From assembly GCA_003971905.1 (NCBI GenBank), contig RSEE01000056.1, positions 124,001-188,000 on the forward strand: a stretch of DNA of 64,000 bases, written 5' to 3'. The position numbers were made by a program, and so were the translations under genes. Numbering within the stretch: the stretch's first letter is position 1; every line of letters starts with the position of its first letter. Below are positions 23,485 to 35,878 of this stretch, piece by piece. The notes beneath the pieces were generated by a model. The model was not told the origin of the DNA. It made no database searches and saw only the letters and a program-made list of their open reading frames with translations. This stretch comes from Moniliella sp. 'wahieum' (Eukaryota > Basidiomycota > Moniliellomycetes > Moniliellales > Moniliellaceae).

Positions 23485-24715
23485 GTGGCCCAGATTGGTC
23501 TGTGCGCACAGATAGGATGCGCTGCACGCGTACCTCCTTTTCATCTCCTGCTCCTCTATGATTGCATCCTGTCTCCTCACCACCACCCCTCTTGTTGCGC
23601 CCGTAGCAACTGGTATCTCATCTGCAGCCAGCACATCGCAAAGTGCTCTGTGCTACGGTGCAACAGCACTCTTCTTCCCCTGTCCACCATCATCACCATT
23701 GTTGCTGCCTGCACTGCTTACTTCCCGCCTTCCTCGTCCCGCCCCCATCGCTCGGTTCCCCTCGCCTGCTCTGTATCTGTATTACTGCCGTACGTCTCCA
23801 TTCTCGTTCCCGTCACACTCCGTCCTCTTCGCATCGTCTGTATCGCTGTTGGACGTCCACCCCCCTCCTTGCCCCATCACCTCGTCCCCCTTTCACTGTC
23901 CTCCCTGCATTGCTTCTTCCGTACGTGCTCATGTCCTCTTGCACAACAGCGCGCCGTTACTGACCTGGCCCTGCCGCCTGCATACAAAGACTCCACCTAG
24001 CGGGACATCTGGTCCTTGTTTCATCTGTTGGTTCGCAGTGCCATCGTACGTAGCCGCTTCCTCAGCATTCCCCTCACTCCTGCTGATCTTGTGGGTCGCA
24101 TGCGTGATGTGCATGCGCCGTCTCGCTTGCCTTTGACCCATTCTTGTCCGTCTGCTCACTTTGGCTGTCTCGCTCACATGGTTTGCCTCGCCTGTGGTCT
24201 TCTCGCTTGGCTGGTCTGCCTTGCCATCGTACGCCCCCCGTCCTTCGGGCTTGCAGTTGTCCTTCCACTGACACTGTCTGCCCAGCTGCTGCATGCACGG
24301 AATCCCCCGGTTGGGTCGTCTCGCGTTGTTTTCGGCTCGACTCATCTGACCCGTTTCGCGGTCGTACGTCCCTTCTGTTCTATGCCGACGCTGTTCCTGA
24401 CCTTTTGTTCGCTCCAATCGTGTGCATTCCGACTTCACCCTGCTTGTCCTCGCTACTGGCTTACTTGATCGTCTGTCTCGTGGGTCCGTCGCACATTTTC
24501 TGCGTCTCTCGTTTTAACCCTGTACTGCGGCTGACTTTTGGCGAGCTTCTCCCTAGTGCGCGCTCCCCTGACACTAACCTGTCACTTTCTGTGCCGCTCA
24601 CTGCTCTACTACGTTGTGGCACTTCCGTCTTAAGTACGTCGCACGTAACCGTGGTTGCCGTGGAATCACTTCCCAGCGATCTTCGAACGCACTCTATTAG
24701 TACCTACAAAAAATA
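23485..24715 (+). repeat. Pyrimidine-rich degenerate ~130-bp repeats with CGTACG landmark
   Basis: About 1.2 kb that is C/T-rich on the plus strand. CGTACG (or CGTAC) occurs at 23529, 23789, 23920, 24045, 24229 and 24364, with a relative at 24634; most intervals are 125-135 bp or twice that, one is 184. In the copies at 23920, 24045, 24229 and 24364 a TGCAT element follows about 58-68 bp downstream. Overlapping open frames here encode Cys/Ser/Leu-rich sequence without any domain and are attributed to the base bias. Confidence 0.5.
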
Positions 24716-25892
24716 ACTGCCTGCCTGTAAATTGCTACTAGTTCTGCATCGATGCCAGCCCCAACCAGCCAGCCGGGTAGAGAGGCTACAAGCACGCATC
24801 CAATCAACAGCTAAGCGTTTGGGCGCATATGGGCTAAGCGCTTGATTGCATGTGGCCAAAGCCCTTAGCCTCATGTGGCCAAAGTGTCCCAACGCTCCAT
24901 CGGGAGGGTTACTTCATTCTTGGCTGATGATGTGGTTGGCCAAAGCAACATATTAATTTTTTTCATGCCCGCCCGTGGGGTTTGCTCGACCGAGGTTTCT
25001 ACCCATTATGGGCCCGCATTTGGGCCCGCCTTTGGTTGGTTGATTGTGCGTGCATCTCATCTTGCTCTGCACGGCAGTTGTGCACGGTCCTCTTGTTTTG
25101 TCTGTCCGTACGGCACACCACGTTTGCGCATTAAATGTAGGATGAGAGATTGGTGTTGAACAACTTCAACGTTGAACGTTGAAGCTCGATGGTGAACTCC
25201 AGGGCGAGAGACTGCCGGGGCACGTTGGCCTGAGGGCGTAGGAGGTGAGCATAGAGCAAGAGCTGCGCTGAGCTGCGGCCAATAAGATATTGATGTGGTG
25301 AAAAAGAAAAGCGAAAAGCGGCTGTGCGCGTGGGGAAGCGGACATTTGCATGTGTCACTAGGCCACCATAAGCTGCATGTCACCGTGCGCGCGATAAAAG
25401 ATGGTGATGCATCGCTCCAGGCACCACCGGCACCACAGCCACTCGGCATGCACCGCACAGTGTCCTGCCGCCTGGCGCGTTGACTGGTGCCTGGCCGGGT
25501 GGCAACGGTGACCGGTGAGGCGCCCAGGCACCGGTAGTCGATAGCCACAGATAACTGGGCCTTCGCACAGGCCCAGTGTCCTGCCGTGTGCCTGCCCCGG
25601 CCTGATGTGTGATGTGTGACGCGTGGCATGCATGACACCTGATGCATGATGCATGATGTGCCTCCTGCCATTCTTGGCGGCATCAGTATTAGTACTGCAT
25701 CCACCCCCCTAGCCGCCTATCCACCCGACGCAGAGTTTTGCCCAGCAGTCGTCCCACTGTCGTTCCTAGGCACCCCTGCCTTCATCCCGCTGTCCCTCCT
25801 CCACCTATATCCTTCTGCCTCCGCCTCCGCCTCTGCCTCCGCCTCCGCTTTGCCTCCGCCTTCGCTCCCACCTTCTCATCCTCCTCCTCGCC
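24716..25892. promoter_or_regulatory. Intergenic region upstream of the amino acid permease
   Basis: No gene. Notable are a TTCAACGTTGAACGTTGAAG palindrome cluster at 25167-25186, repeated GATGCATGATGCATGATGTG at about 25641-25660, and a CCTCCG/CCTCTG microsatellite at 25818-25860 that sits just upstream of the permease ATG and probably lies in its 5' UTR. Confidence 0.4.
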
Positions 25893-28335
25893 ATGGCCGA
25901 TGCCGTCAACCATTGGCTGGCGGGCTTCAAGCTGCACCCTGCCCCTCTCGTCGACACCCCCGAGGCAGCGGCGACCCAGCCGGAACCAGCGCACTACCCC
26001 GACATCTCCAAAGCCACCACCACCACTACCTCGCACGAACATGCCCATTCTGGTGATGGAAAAATCGCTCAAGAGTGAAAGCCATGAACTGCCCCACACG
26101 ACCGAGTTGCATGGCCATTACGTCGAGGACGATGGCATGGACGGTACCTCGTCCTTGGAAGATATTGCCCCGCCGGAAGAAGGGTTGCATCGCAAGTTGA
26201 GCCAGTTCCACATCCAGATGATTGCGTTTGGTGGCAGCATTGGCACAGGGCTCTACATTGGTTCGGGATCGGGTATGCCAGTGGGGCCGGGGTTCCTCAT
26301 TCTGGACTATTGCTTGATTGGGTCCATGTTGTATTGCGTGGTAATGTGCCTCGGTGAGCTGGCAGTAATCTTCCCTGTGTCCGGCTCCTTTTCCACCTAC
26401 TCGACCCGTTTCATCTCCCCGCCTGGGGATTCGCCATGGGCTGGAACTGTAGGTCCCAATACTACCCTTTCCATCTGCTCTCTGTTTGCTACGTTCTGTG
26501 TCATGGCATGTACTCACCCGTCCCGTTCCTCTTCCAAAACCACAGACTGGATGCAATGGTTCGTCACGCTCCCCCTTGAGCTGGTGGCAGCGACGATCAT
26601 CATTCACTTTTGGGACCGTGAGCAACACATCACCCCTGGCGTGTGGGTAATCATCTGTTGGATCGTCATTGCCGTGATCAACATCTTTGGTGTTCGTGGC
26701 TATGGGGACTTTGAGGTGTTTGGCTCGGTGATCAAGATGATGTACGTATGCATACTAATGTAGTAGGATGTTGTGTGAGTGGCTGTATTACAATCGGGTA
26801 CTGACCTCTTTTCCTCTCCCTATTCCTTGCTTGCTCTGCGCTTCGCTGCTCCGGATAGCATGACTGTGGGGTTCATCATAGCCGGGATTGTAATTACAGC
26901 AGGAGGTGCACCCAACCACGACGCGGTCGGATTGCGTTACTGGAACCACGATGGCGCGTTCCTCAATGGCTTCAAGGGCTTCTGCTCTGTCTTGGTCAGT
27001 GCCGCCTTCAGTTTTTCTGGCACAGAGATGATTGGTATCACGGCAGCCGAGACGATCAATCCGCGTAAGGCGGTGCCTAAGGCGGCTCGCCAAGTGTTTA
27101 TGCGCATCATGCTCTTTTACGTCGGATCGCTGTTTATCGTCACTCTCAACATCAGTCCCCATGAACCAGGTTTGGTCGAGGGAGGCCCCAACGACCCCAA
27201 CAGTTCCCCCTTTGTGTTGGTCATCAAACAGGCTCAGATTTATGCCTTGCCATCAATCGTCAACGCGGTCATTCTCATTTCTTCCCTCTCTGTTGGAAAC
27301 ACGTCCACATATGGAGCCAGCCGGTACGTCTCCCCCCCCCCCTCTCTTCTTCAGGAGATGTGCATGGGGAATGCTGCTAACCCCCACGTGTGTGCTTCCC
27401 TCACAGCACCCTGGTTGCGCTTGCGCAGAATGGCCAGGCGCCACGCTGGTTTTCCTATGTCGACCGGGAAGGCCGGCCAATGCCGGCAGTAGCACTTTCG
27501 CTCAGTTTCGGCTTCCTCGCCTTCCTGGTCTACTCGACAAGTTCCGAAGACGTGTTCAATTGGCTCTTGGCACTCAGTGGCTTGGCGGTCATCTTCTCCT
27601 GGGGTGTGTATAATCACTTACCCCCCCCCCCCCCCTCCTCTCCCTCCCCCTCCGTGAATGCGTTCGAGGTGCCGATCCTAAACTGACTCTGGGACCTTCT
27701 GCCATCCTGTATTTTTGACTACTGTTTAGGCACGGTGTGCATTTGCCACGTTCGTTTCCGTGCTGCCTGGAAGGCAGCCGGCCGTCCGCTTGAGCTGATC
27801 CCCTGGCGCTCTCCCGTAGGGGTGGTCGGTGGGCTGTATGGTATCTTGATGTACGTATATGATTTCCTGAAGCGAGATGGGACGGTGTGGAATCTTAATA
27901 GCAGAGTACTGAACCTCGCTTCCTCTTTCTGTTTGTACATCTTGCCCCGTTGGTGTGAACAGTAACGTTCTCGTCCTCGTCTTTCAAGCGATCATTGCCA
28001 TTGCGCCCATTGGCGCCGACACCCAGACGGGCAGCGAGCGAGCCGTGACGTTTTTCCAAGCTTACCTCGCCGTGCCCGTCGTGGTGGTATTTTTGTTTTT
28101 CGGCGAGATGGATTGGGAGGCAGTGTTCCGCTCGCCATGGGAGGTCAAGTACCTTGGCACCACACCCATCTGGTACGGTCCGCATCACTGGTGGCTCCAC
28201 TCCTGGGTCCACCAAGAAGACATTGATCTCGATACGGGCCGACGCGACGCGCCCAGTCTTCGGCAACTCGAGGCCGAACGTGAAGCCGCACGACAGCTCC
28301 CACTATGGAAAAAGGTGTTGGATTTTTTCTTTTAA
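25893..28335 (+). CDS. Amino acid permease (yeast AAT family, APC superfamily)
   Basis: Plasma-membrane proton/amino acid symporter. Six exons. The N-terminal cytosolic tail (MADAVNHWLAGFKLHPAPLV) is followed by HRKLSQFHIQMIAFGGSIGT, the family TM1 signature, then GELAVIFPVSGSFSTYSTRF, a block with WMQWFVTLPLELVAATIIIH, and FSFSGTEMIGITAAETINPR, ALAQNGQAPRWFSYVDREGR and the late helices; it ends PLWKKVLDFFF. Introns are at 26449-26545, 26742-26858, 27324-27406, 27604-27729 and 27851-27962; all join in frame. Indels: the A run at 26060-26064 and the C run at 26417-26420. Substrate range cannot be read from sequence. The closest named relatives by pattern are the yeast general permeases (Gap1/Dip5-type), and this is not resolved. 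Confidence 0.92.
27324..27406 (+). other. Permease intron 3 with poly-C tract
   Basis: Donor GTACGT is followed by about ten C from 27333; acceptor TCACAG. Splicing rebuilds the Arg codon in ASRTLVALAQ. Confidence 0.75.
27604..27729 (+). other. Permease intron 4 with poly-C tract
   Basis: Donor GTGTGT, a run of about 14 C around 27621-27634, acceptor TGTTTAG. Splicing rebuilds Gly in FSWGTVCICH. Confidence 0.75.
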
Positions 28336-29016
28336 CTTCAATCAATCGGACCGATTTGGTTTTGGTTGGTTGGTTTGTATATCCCATCCCATCCCCCCTT
28401 CCCGCTTTCCCCCACTATCATACCCGTCGCGTGTGTCTCTATGTTTTTCGCGAGTCCCCCCTGGTCTCTTCGCCACGTGGTACCCGACTACCCCCTCGTT
28501 TTGGCCGTGAATAGTGTCATGTTTTACTCAATACCGTGGTGTAACGATATCTCTCCATCTATCGATATCTATCTCTTTTCCTCCTCATTGCCTTGTCGTG
28601 CACAACTGAAGGCTATATACGCGGTTGAGGAAGAGAGATTCTTGCGAGCTATTTGTATAGCCTGCATAATGTGTGTGCATCGTATGCGTGCTATGTGGAA
28701 TCCAATAACTGTGTAACTTTGGCTCTAATTTATCCATCTTCCTCATCCTCCCTTTGCACAGCTATACTCTACTGAATCCAACAGAAGAAAAGTACTTTGG
28801 AAACTCTTCTGCAAAACGAAATGGCTCTCGCATCGCCCACCAGAAGCTCGCGCATCGAGATCATCCACTACGACCAGTACTGAGTACTGATGCCATACGA
28901 AACAGTATCATTAATCCTTTGGCGCGTTGATCTATATGATTCTCCTCTTGGATTGGACTTATCAAGCTTCAAGCTTTAAGCTACCTTCAAGCTTCAAGGG
29001 GCTACGTTATCGTCTT
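28336..29016. other. Permease 3' region
   Basis: No gene. T/C-rich 3' UTR-like sequence, ATCTATCGATATC near 28556-28570, and an AAGCTTCAAGCTT palindromic cluster at 28963-28998 just upstream of the tRNA gene. Confidence 0.4.
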
Positions 29017-29118
29017 GTCGGGTTAGCTCAGATGGGAGAGCGTGAGATTGAAGCGAGCTTCAGTACCAGATCCTTATAGGATTCCTCAAGGTCCCCGGTT
29101 CGATCCCGGGACACGACA
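29017..29118 (+). tRNA. tRNA-Phe (anticodon GAA) with intron
   Basis: The 7-bp acceptor GTCGGGT pairs with ACACGAC (one G-A mismatch at the fifth pair). The D arm is GCTC/GAGC (29026-29029 with 29038-29041). The anticodon stem starts TGAGA, with loop TTGAAG giving anticodon GAA at 29050-29052. An intron of about 29 nt (29054-29082) contains GCTTCA, complementary to the anticodon region, as is usual in tRNA introns. The variable loop is AGGTC, and the T arm CCCGG-TTCGATC-CCGGG (29094-29110) is perfect. One A-C mismatch closes the anticodon stem. A T run follows directly. Confidence 0.88.
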
Positions 29119-29119
29119 C

Positions 29120-29124
29120 TTTTT
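29120..29124 (+). terminator. RNA polymerase III terminator of tRNA-Phe
   Basis: Five T on the sense strand begin two bases after the tRNA 3' end, the usual Pol III stop. Confidence 0.85.
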
Positions 29125-30508
29125 GGGATAGTCCTCAAGGCACGCTGTCGTCGGGGACCATTTTGCTAGAGTGCGACTTGGGAGCACTCGCAATAGCAGC
29201 CTTCAGTCAAGGCGGGACGCCTGAAGGATGGAGAGGGGAGAGAGAGGAGCGAGCAGCGTCGATCATCGATCATCGCGATCCTCATCATATCCTCTTTTGA
29301 AAAATCCCCTGTTGGCCCGACAAATAGTCACTAGTACTATAGTCATAGTCACTAGAGGAACTTAAAGCTTAAAGCTTAAAGCTTAACAGCTTAACTAGCC
29401 TATTGCTATTGGTAGCCCATGTCGGAGAAAAAGCGAGATCTGTCAGATGGCCAGTGGCAAAGCACCTGCGGCCTGCACGGTTGACCCTACGGAACGTGTA
29501 TATGGAACGCGGGGACCGGGGGCTGGTTGCGCGTTTTACGCCGCCCCACATTCAACGTGATCGTAGTGATCAATTCGTCCTCGGTGTCACGCTCCCATTT
29601 CCAATTTCTTCGTCCCAGAGCGTCGCGAGTAAACTTGCCCTGTTTTCTGTTCTCCCGCTTCGCTAGCACCATGGTCATCTTTCTTCTCATATTTTTGCTT
29701 CTTGCCAACGACCGCACGAACGACTGCTATACATCCCTGGGAGCTTGCCCACTCGTATCGACTCTGGTCGCCCTCGCGTTAAAAATACGCGTTACGCGTT
29801 ACGACTGTGCCATGTCGCATGTCAAACAACGGCGTCAGTATCCAAGGCAGACGATGCGGATGACGATGACGCGGCTGCGATGACAGGTTGGGACAACCAG
29901 TGTGGGTGGTTGGATTTGCATCCATCTCGACAGTGTGTGTTGTTGGTTGGAGTGTGCACCGTACGCGTTGAGGTTGTGTGTGCAGCGGGCCGAGATCGAT
30001 GGTGATTCAACTTGGGGGGTGAGAGAGTGGTGTATGGATGACGTGATGGGGAGGGAGGGAGCGTGGTGGGCTGGGGCGGTGGCATGTGACGGGTGAATGA
30101 GGGCGAGGGTGTGTGGGTGGGTGTGATATGGCGGTGTGATGGGCGTGTGACATGTGACAGGTGGCCTGCTGCAGCACACAACGGCAGGCTGCCAGGGGGC
30201 GGGGGCATCTGGGCATGATGCTGTGCTGTGCTGTGCTGTGCTGTGGCGGTGGCTAGTACTAGTGGCTGCTGGGAGCGTGGAGATTGAACGTTCAATCGCA
30301 GCCAGCGTCGCCCATCCCAGCCCCATCGGCCACACCCACCCACCGCTCAGCTCGGCGGCTGCTCCCGCTGCGTGCGCTGCCTTGCGCGTGTCCTTGCGTG
30401 TGGGTATCTCCACTGCCATTGCCCCCCCCCTCCATCTCCATCTCCATCTCCATCTCCATCCCATCTCCATCTCCATCCATCTCCTCATCTCCATCCCCCC
30501 CCCCCGCC
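29125..30508. promoter_or_regulatory. Upstream region of the RhoGEF gene
   Basis: No gene supported. (CTTAAAG)n repeats at 29361-29386, an AGTCACTAGT cluster at 29326-29355, CTGTG repeats at 30221-30244, TTGAACGTTCAA at 30285-30296, and a CATCTC microsatellite plus C run at 30430-30505 immediately before the ATG, likely 5' UTR. Confidence 0.45.
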
Positions 30509-33500
30509 ATGACCATGAACGACAAGCGCACCGCCGCCTTTGAGAGCATCTTTGGCCGCCCCTCCCCCGCCCCCTCCAAGCCCCTGCCCCCCCACACTCC
30601 CCGCCCACCGCTGCCCCCCGCCCCCCAAGACGCCCCTCGCGCCCATCAACACCTCCCTCGCGCCCGACCCCGCCGCCTCCGCCTCCGCCTTGGCCTCCCC
30701 GCCCACCGCGCCCCCGCGCCACTCGGCCCCCGTCCTGCCCCCGGCCGGCACCTACTACTACGCCCCGCCGCCCCCCGTCCAGCGCTGGTCCTCCGCCCTC
30801 ACCTCCTCCGCCTCCAGCTTCGACTCCCCCAGCCCCCTCCCTCCCCGCCCTCCGCCGCACCCCGTCCCTTGTACGACGCACCCGCCATCCCGCCCACCAC
30901 CAATCTCTACTCCTGGCCCACCACCGCCTCCCCCAGCAGCACTGACCTGCCCCCGCCCCCGCCCCCGCCCCCGCCCCCGGACGGCCATGCCGAGTGGGCG
31001 ACGCCCCTCTTCTCACACCTGCCGCCTCTTCGCGCAGACCCGGCCACCATTCCCGCTCCTCATCCACCGCTACCGCCACCACCATCCCGCCCCCTGCCAC
31101 CACCTCGGGCGCCCTCCCACTTGATACCACCCATCCCACCGGCCTGCCGTCCCTCTCAACCGCCAGCTCACGCAGTTCCAGCTTTGCCTGGCCCAGCATG
31201 TACCCCGGTGCGCCCCTCTCGGCACTTGCTTCCGCCATGGCCGGCGGCGTCCCGCTAGACCAGGCTCCTCCGCCCGTCTTGCTGGCTTCGTGGGAGCCAC
31301 AGCCGCCTCACTCTGCGTCTTCCCCCCGCCCGTATCTGCCGCGGCGCTTCGCGCGTCCCGACGCGCTTCCGACGCGTCTTCGGTGTTTGACGCCATCTCC
31401 ACCCCGCTCTCCAGCACCGCCGCCGACTTGCTGCGTACTACCCCCCGCGCCGATCCTATCGACTACGACGGCTTGACTGCCTCCACCTCGCGACTCTCCC
31501 TCTCCCGCAACAGCAGTGGCGCCAGTAGTGGCGTTCCACCATGGTCGAGCAGCGCAAGTGGAGGGTTGGGAACTCACGCCGGCGCCGCTGGCTCCTCGGG
31601 CCTGCGTGCTCTGACGCCCTACACCTCTTCCCACTCCATACCCGCTACCAGCTCCGATGCTTCCCCGCCTACCTTTGCCCCCCCCGTTCCTGCACACCCT
31701 TCGGCCAAGTCCCTTCCCAACACTGCAGCACCATTGGGATCAGATTACTGGCCGTCGTCGCCGCACCTCTGCTGCTGCTACGCTGCGGCCACCGCTGCCG
31801 CCGCGCCTCGGCAGCCCATCCCCCTCCCGCCTCGGGCCTTACTCCCACCACGGGCTCCCCTTCTTCCCGCAGTCAAGTTGTCCCTTCCTACTCCCCCCGC
31901 GGTGCGCCTTCCAATCTGCCCCCTTTACCTACCCCCGTGATAGCGTCGATACCAAGTGAGACGACAAGGGCCGCGTCGGGGTCAAGGTCCGCAACCGTAC
32001 GGAGCGTCGATTTCCTCCCCTTCCTCCGTTTCGGCAGCAGGAGCTGGCATCTACCCAGCTTTGATTTCCCAAGTAGCACGCGCGTTCCAAGAGCGTGTGC
32101 CTGTAACTGAGCGCACCAAGGACGGGCTGAGGTACAAGGATGCATTTGAGGGTCGTGTGGCGGTGGACAAGCTCTGTCAAATCATTCGTACCTCTGATCG
32201 CAACTTGGCACTCTTGGTCGGCCGGGCACTGGATGCACAAAGTTGTTTCACGACGTGACGTACGACCATCGTCTGCGCGACTCGGTTGTCGAACTCTATC
32301 AGTTCCGCGTCCGTCTTGCCCCTGGACCTGGACATGCGCTGGCGCCCCCCAAAGCAGACGAGATCGATGACCCTTCCTCCTCTCGCTCGCACTGGGGTCC
32401 GATACGTCTACCCCGGTTGCGAGTGCGGTTACGGGTTCAGTCCCGGTCCCCGTCCCGGTTCCGGTTGCCCAGGACCAGGAGGACGGGTTGCCAACATCCG
32501 TTTTCACCCTCTTGACCGAATGCTACTCGCCTACCTGCAGTGGCGACGGCTGTGTTATTCTATTACCTGTCCCCGCAGGCTGGAACAGCAAGCCCGTCTC
32601 CACGGCCGCTTGTCCCGGTCTACTTCTACTTCCGCGTCCGTGCCCACCCGTTCGGCCTTGGGTTTGGTCCGAGGTACCGAGGGAGGCAGGACGCTTCCTG
32701 CCTTGCCCTCTACTCCTTCCTCCACGACGGCGGCCGGTGCGGAGGTCAATGGCAATGGCCATGGCCACCTCGACGGTTCGGTGGTGGAACATGATCGGCA
32801 CGATGTGTGACGTCGGGAGCGCTGTGGGCCGAGTCGGTGCCGGCGGATGTACTGGGCTCTGTGCCTGAGAAAGAGAGGAAACGACAAGAACTGATCAACG
32901 AGGTGGTGGTGACCGAGCGCAACTTTGTGCGCGACATGGAATACTTGCGCACCGAGTGGCTCATCCCGCTCCGTTCCCGCCCCGATGTCATCCCAGCATA
33001 CAAGCGGGACGATTTTGTAACGCAACTGTTTTGGAACGTGACGGAGATTTTGGCGGTGCACCAAAAATTTTGCGAAGCGTTGGTACAGCGTACTAAGCGG
33101 GCGTACGTGGTGGACCGGATTGCAGATATCTTTCGTGCGTGGGTACCTATGTTTGAACCGTTTGTGCGGTACGCGCACCAGCTGTATGGCAAGTACGAGT
33201 TTGAGCAAGAAAAGTACCAATCCTGCGTTTGCCAAGTTTGTCGACCAGACCGAACGGCGTCCTGCTGCGCGCAAACTCGAATTGAATGGGTACCTGACCA
33301 AACCCGTTACTCGTCTTGCTCGTTACCCCACTTCTGCTCCACCAAATCCTCAAGTACACCCCGCCTGACCACCCTGACGCCGCCGACTGCCCGAGGTGAT
33401 CGACTTGATCAAGCAACTGCTCAGCCGGGTCAACTCCGAGACCGGCTTATCTGCCAACCGATTCAACTTGGCCCAGCTGGACCAGCAACTGGTCTTCAAG

Positions 33501-35878
33501 CCTGGCGAGGCTGTCGATCTCCGCCTCCGCGATCCGTCCCGCCAACTCGTCTTTCGCGGCACGTTGAAACGTAGGGCCGGCGTGCCCTCGTCCGAGTCGG
33601 CAGAACTACAGGTGTTCTATTTGATCATGCTTTGCTCTTGACCAAGCCCAAGGTGATCAATAAGCAGGAACTCTTTAAAGTTTCTCGCAAGGTACGTTGG
33701 CCTCCTGCTTTGCCTTTTGTTGCGGCACTTCTGACGTTTTGGCTTGTTTTGTTGTTGTTTTGTTTTACTTTGTTGTTTGCTTTTGGTTTCGTGGGACTAG
33801 CCCATGCCGCTGGAACTGCTGGTGGTGACAGTGTACGACGAGCTGCCGTTGACGGGCAAGACGAACCAGACCCGGGTCCGGACCACGACCACGCGCCTTT
33901 CGACGGGCCAACGACTGGAAGTGTGATCCTCACTGGTGCGCCGAAACAAGATGCCAAGCAAGGCTATGCGCTGACACTCACCTACCTCGGGCGAAAAGGG
34001 TATACGCTCACCCTTGGGCGCCCACCTACATGGCCCGACAAAAGTGGTTTGATCAAATCGAGCAGCAGCAGGACCTGCTCCGTGCCCGCAGTAACATTTT
34101 TACCGTCGTCACGTTACACTCGCCTTCTCCTCCCTCGCCTACTACCTCTCCCACCCACCCCAGCTCTTCCTCGTCCACCTCTCACTCCAACGGCGTCGAA
34201 CCGGGGAATGCAGTGCAGTGTCCCCACCTCCCTCCGCGCGACCTGTGCCGTCCCCTTCGATTTCGGTCGTCGCATCGTCGTGGCGCACAGGACGGGGTGT
34301 ACCTCTCTGAGCTGCGCCAAGGCGCACGACACCAACCAAAGTCTTACCCTTGGCCAATGTGACCCAGATCGATGTCCTAGAAGAATTCCAGGTGCTTATC
34401 GTCCTTGCCGATCGGACCTTGCACACATTTCTCCTCGATGGCCTGGACCCGCACGATCCCGTCGCCAGCCTCAACGCGGGAGACGAATCAAGGCCTAGTC
34501 ACCTTTTTCCGCGTTGGCGTCTGCTTGGGTCGAACGTTGGTGTGTGTAGTCAAGTCCTCCCCGTTGCCCAGCTCCACTATTCGCACCCTTGAACCCGTCC
34601 CTGTCCCCACCCCATCCGCCCGCTCCCACGACCACCATCCCCGTCCCCCCCCCGCACGAGACCACGGAAAGCGCCGATGGACTCGCTTCGCTCCCCACGC
34701 GGAGCGCGAGCGGCAGCGGGGGCGGGAGGGCAGTGGCAGTGGAATGGGCAGTCTGCGTCACGGTCCAAGAAACGCACTGGGTCACAGTTACACAAACTGT
34801 TCCCTGGTGCGCCGGCACACTCTACGACGCTTCCCCCTCCAGTGGGCTGGGGGGCGCGTTTGGTCCCAAGACGAGCGAAGCGTTACGGGTGTTTAAGGAA
34901 TTTTTATCCCCATGGAGTCTACCTCGGTCCACTTTCTCAAGACCAAACTCTGCATTGCGCCACCAAGGATTCGAAATCGTTGATTTGGAAACGCTCGATA
35001 CTCAGGCCCTCTTGGACCCGGCTGACCCTCGTTGGACTTTGTCTTTCGCAAGGAATCCCTTAAACCCATTGCTATCTACCGCATTCACCGTGAATTTTTG
35101 CTCTGCTACGATGGTGCGTATTTCTTCCTGGCCCTCTGATCGCTGTGAGCTGTCGCTGCGAGCTGGACAGTGCAGCATCCAGCGATTGAAGAGACGGAGA
35201 GAGAGACGGAGAGATGGAGAGACGGAGACTGACCTAGCCCCTATTTTGCTCAGAATTTGCGTTTTACGTCAACAAGACAGGCTGGCGTGCGCGGGGCAAC
35301 TGGATGGTTCAATGGGAAGGACATCCTACTGCGTTTGCACTCCACTTTCCCTACTTGCTGGCGTTTGAACCGTCGTTTATTGAGGTGCGCCACGTGGGCT
35401 CGGGCGCACTGCACCAAGTTCACAGGTACCGCAATCAAGTGCCTCTTCTCGGACGTACCCCCGGCCCCGCCCCGGCTCAACAGGCCGCTCTGCGTGCACT
35501 TTATGCTCAGTTTAACTCTCTCCAGCAGCAGCAGCAACAGCAACAGCAGCAACAGCAAAACAACAACAACAACCGAATTTGCTGTCCACCACGTCCTCTC
35601 GCACCCCGCCTCCCCAAACTACGCCTTTACACCGCTGCCGGACATGTACCCCTGGCACCTTCGGGGGGGACCGGGTGTTGCCTCCGATGCCAACGCCGCT
35701 ACCAACGTCGACGCCAACGTCCATGTCGATGTCCGCCAATATCGATGCCCATGCCTATGCCTATGCCTATGCCGATCCCTGTGAACCCAATGTGGGAATC
35801 GGCCATGCGTCTCGCACGCCCATCGTGTTTGGCGCGGGTAACTCGGTATTTTACGTCCGCCGATCCAGCTCCAAGTAA
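30509..35878 (+). CDS. ROM2: Rho1 guanine nucleotide exchange factor, Rom1/2 type
   Basis: Activates Rho1 in cell-wall integrity signalling at the plasma membrane. Starts MTMNDKRTAAFESIFGRPSP, followed by about 500 Pro/Ser-rich residues. Then come a DEP domain (about 32060-32300: YPALISQVARAFQERVPVTE ... DRNLALLVGRALDAQ, LFHDVTYDHRLRDSVVELYQ), a DH domain (about 32860-33510: KRQELINEVVVTERNFVRDM, LNGYLTKPVTRLARYP, PEVIDLIKQLLSRVNSETG), a PH domain (about 33480-34130, split by intron 33692-33800), and a CNH domain (about 34220-35500: VVGTQDGVYLSEL, VTQIDVLEEFQVLIVLADRT, NWMVQWEGHPTAFALHFPYL, LAFEPSFIEVRHV). Intron 35114-35253 joins LLCYDE to FAFYVNKTGW. A poly-Gln tract follows, and the gene ends GNSVFYVRRSSSK. 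Frames shift several times within domains. DEP-DH-PH-CNH order is the Rom2/Rgf1 order. Confidence 0.9.
35523..35575 (+). repeat. CAG/CAA trinucleotide tract (poly-Gln) in the RhoGEF
   Basis: CAGCAGCAGCAACAGCAACA-type sequence encoding about 12-14 Gln, then AAC repeats encoding Asn, just after the CNH domain. Confidence 0.85.

Noticed and set aside
23485-24716. Three or more overlapping open frames of 100-190 codons on the plus strand
   Set aside because: All three reading frames stay open because the strand is C/T-rich and poor in stop-codon bases; translations have no domain.
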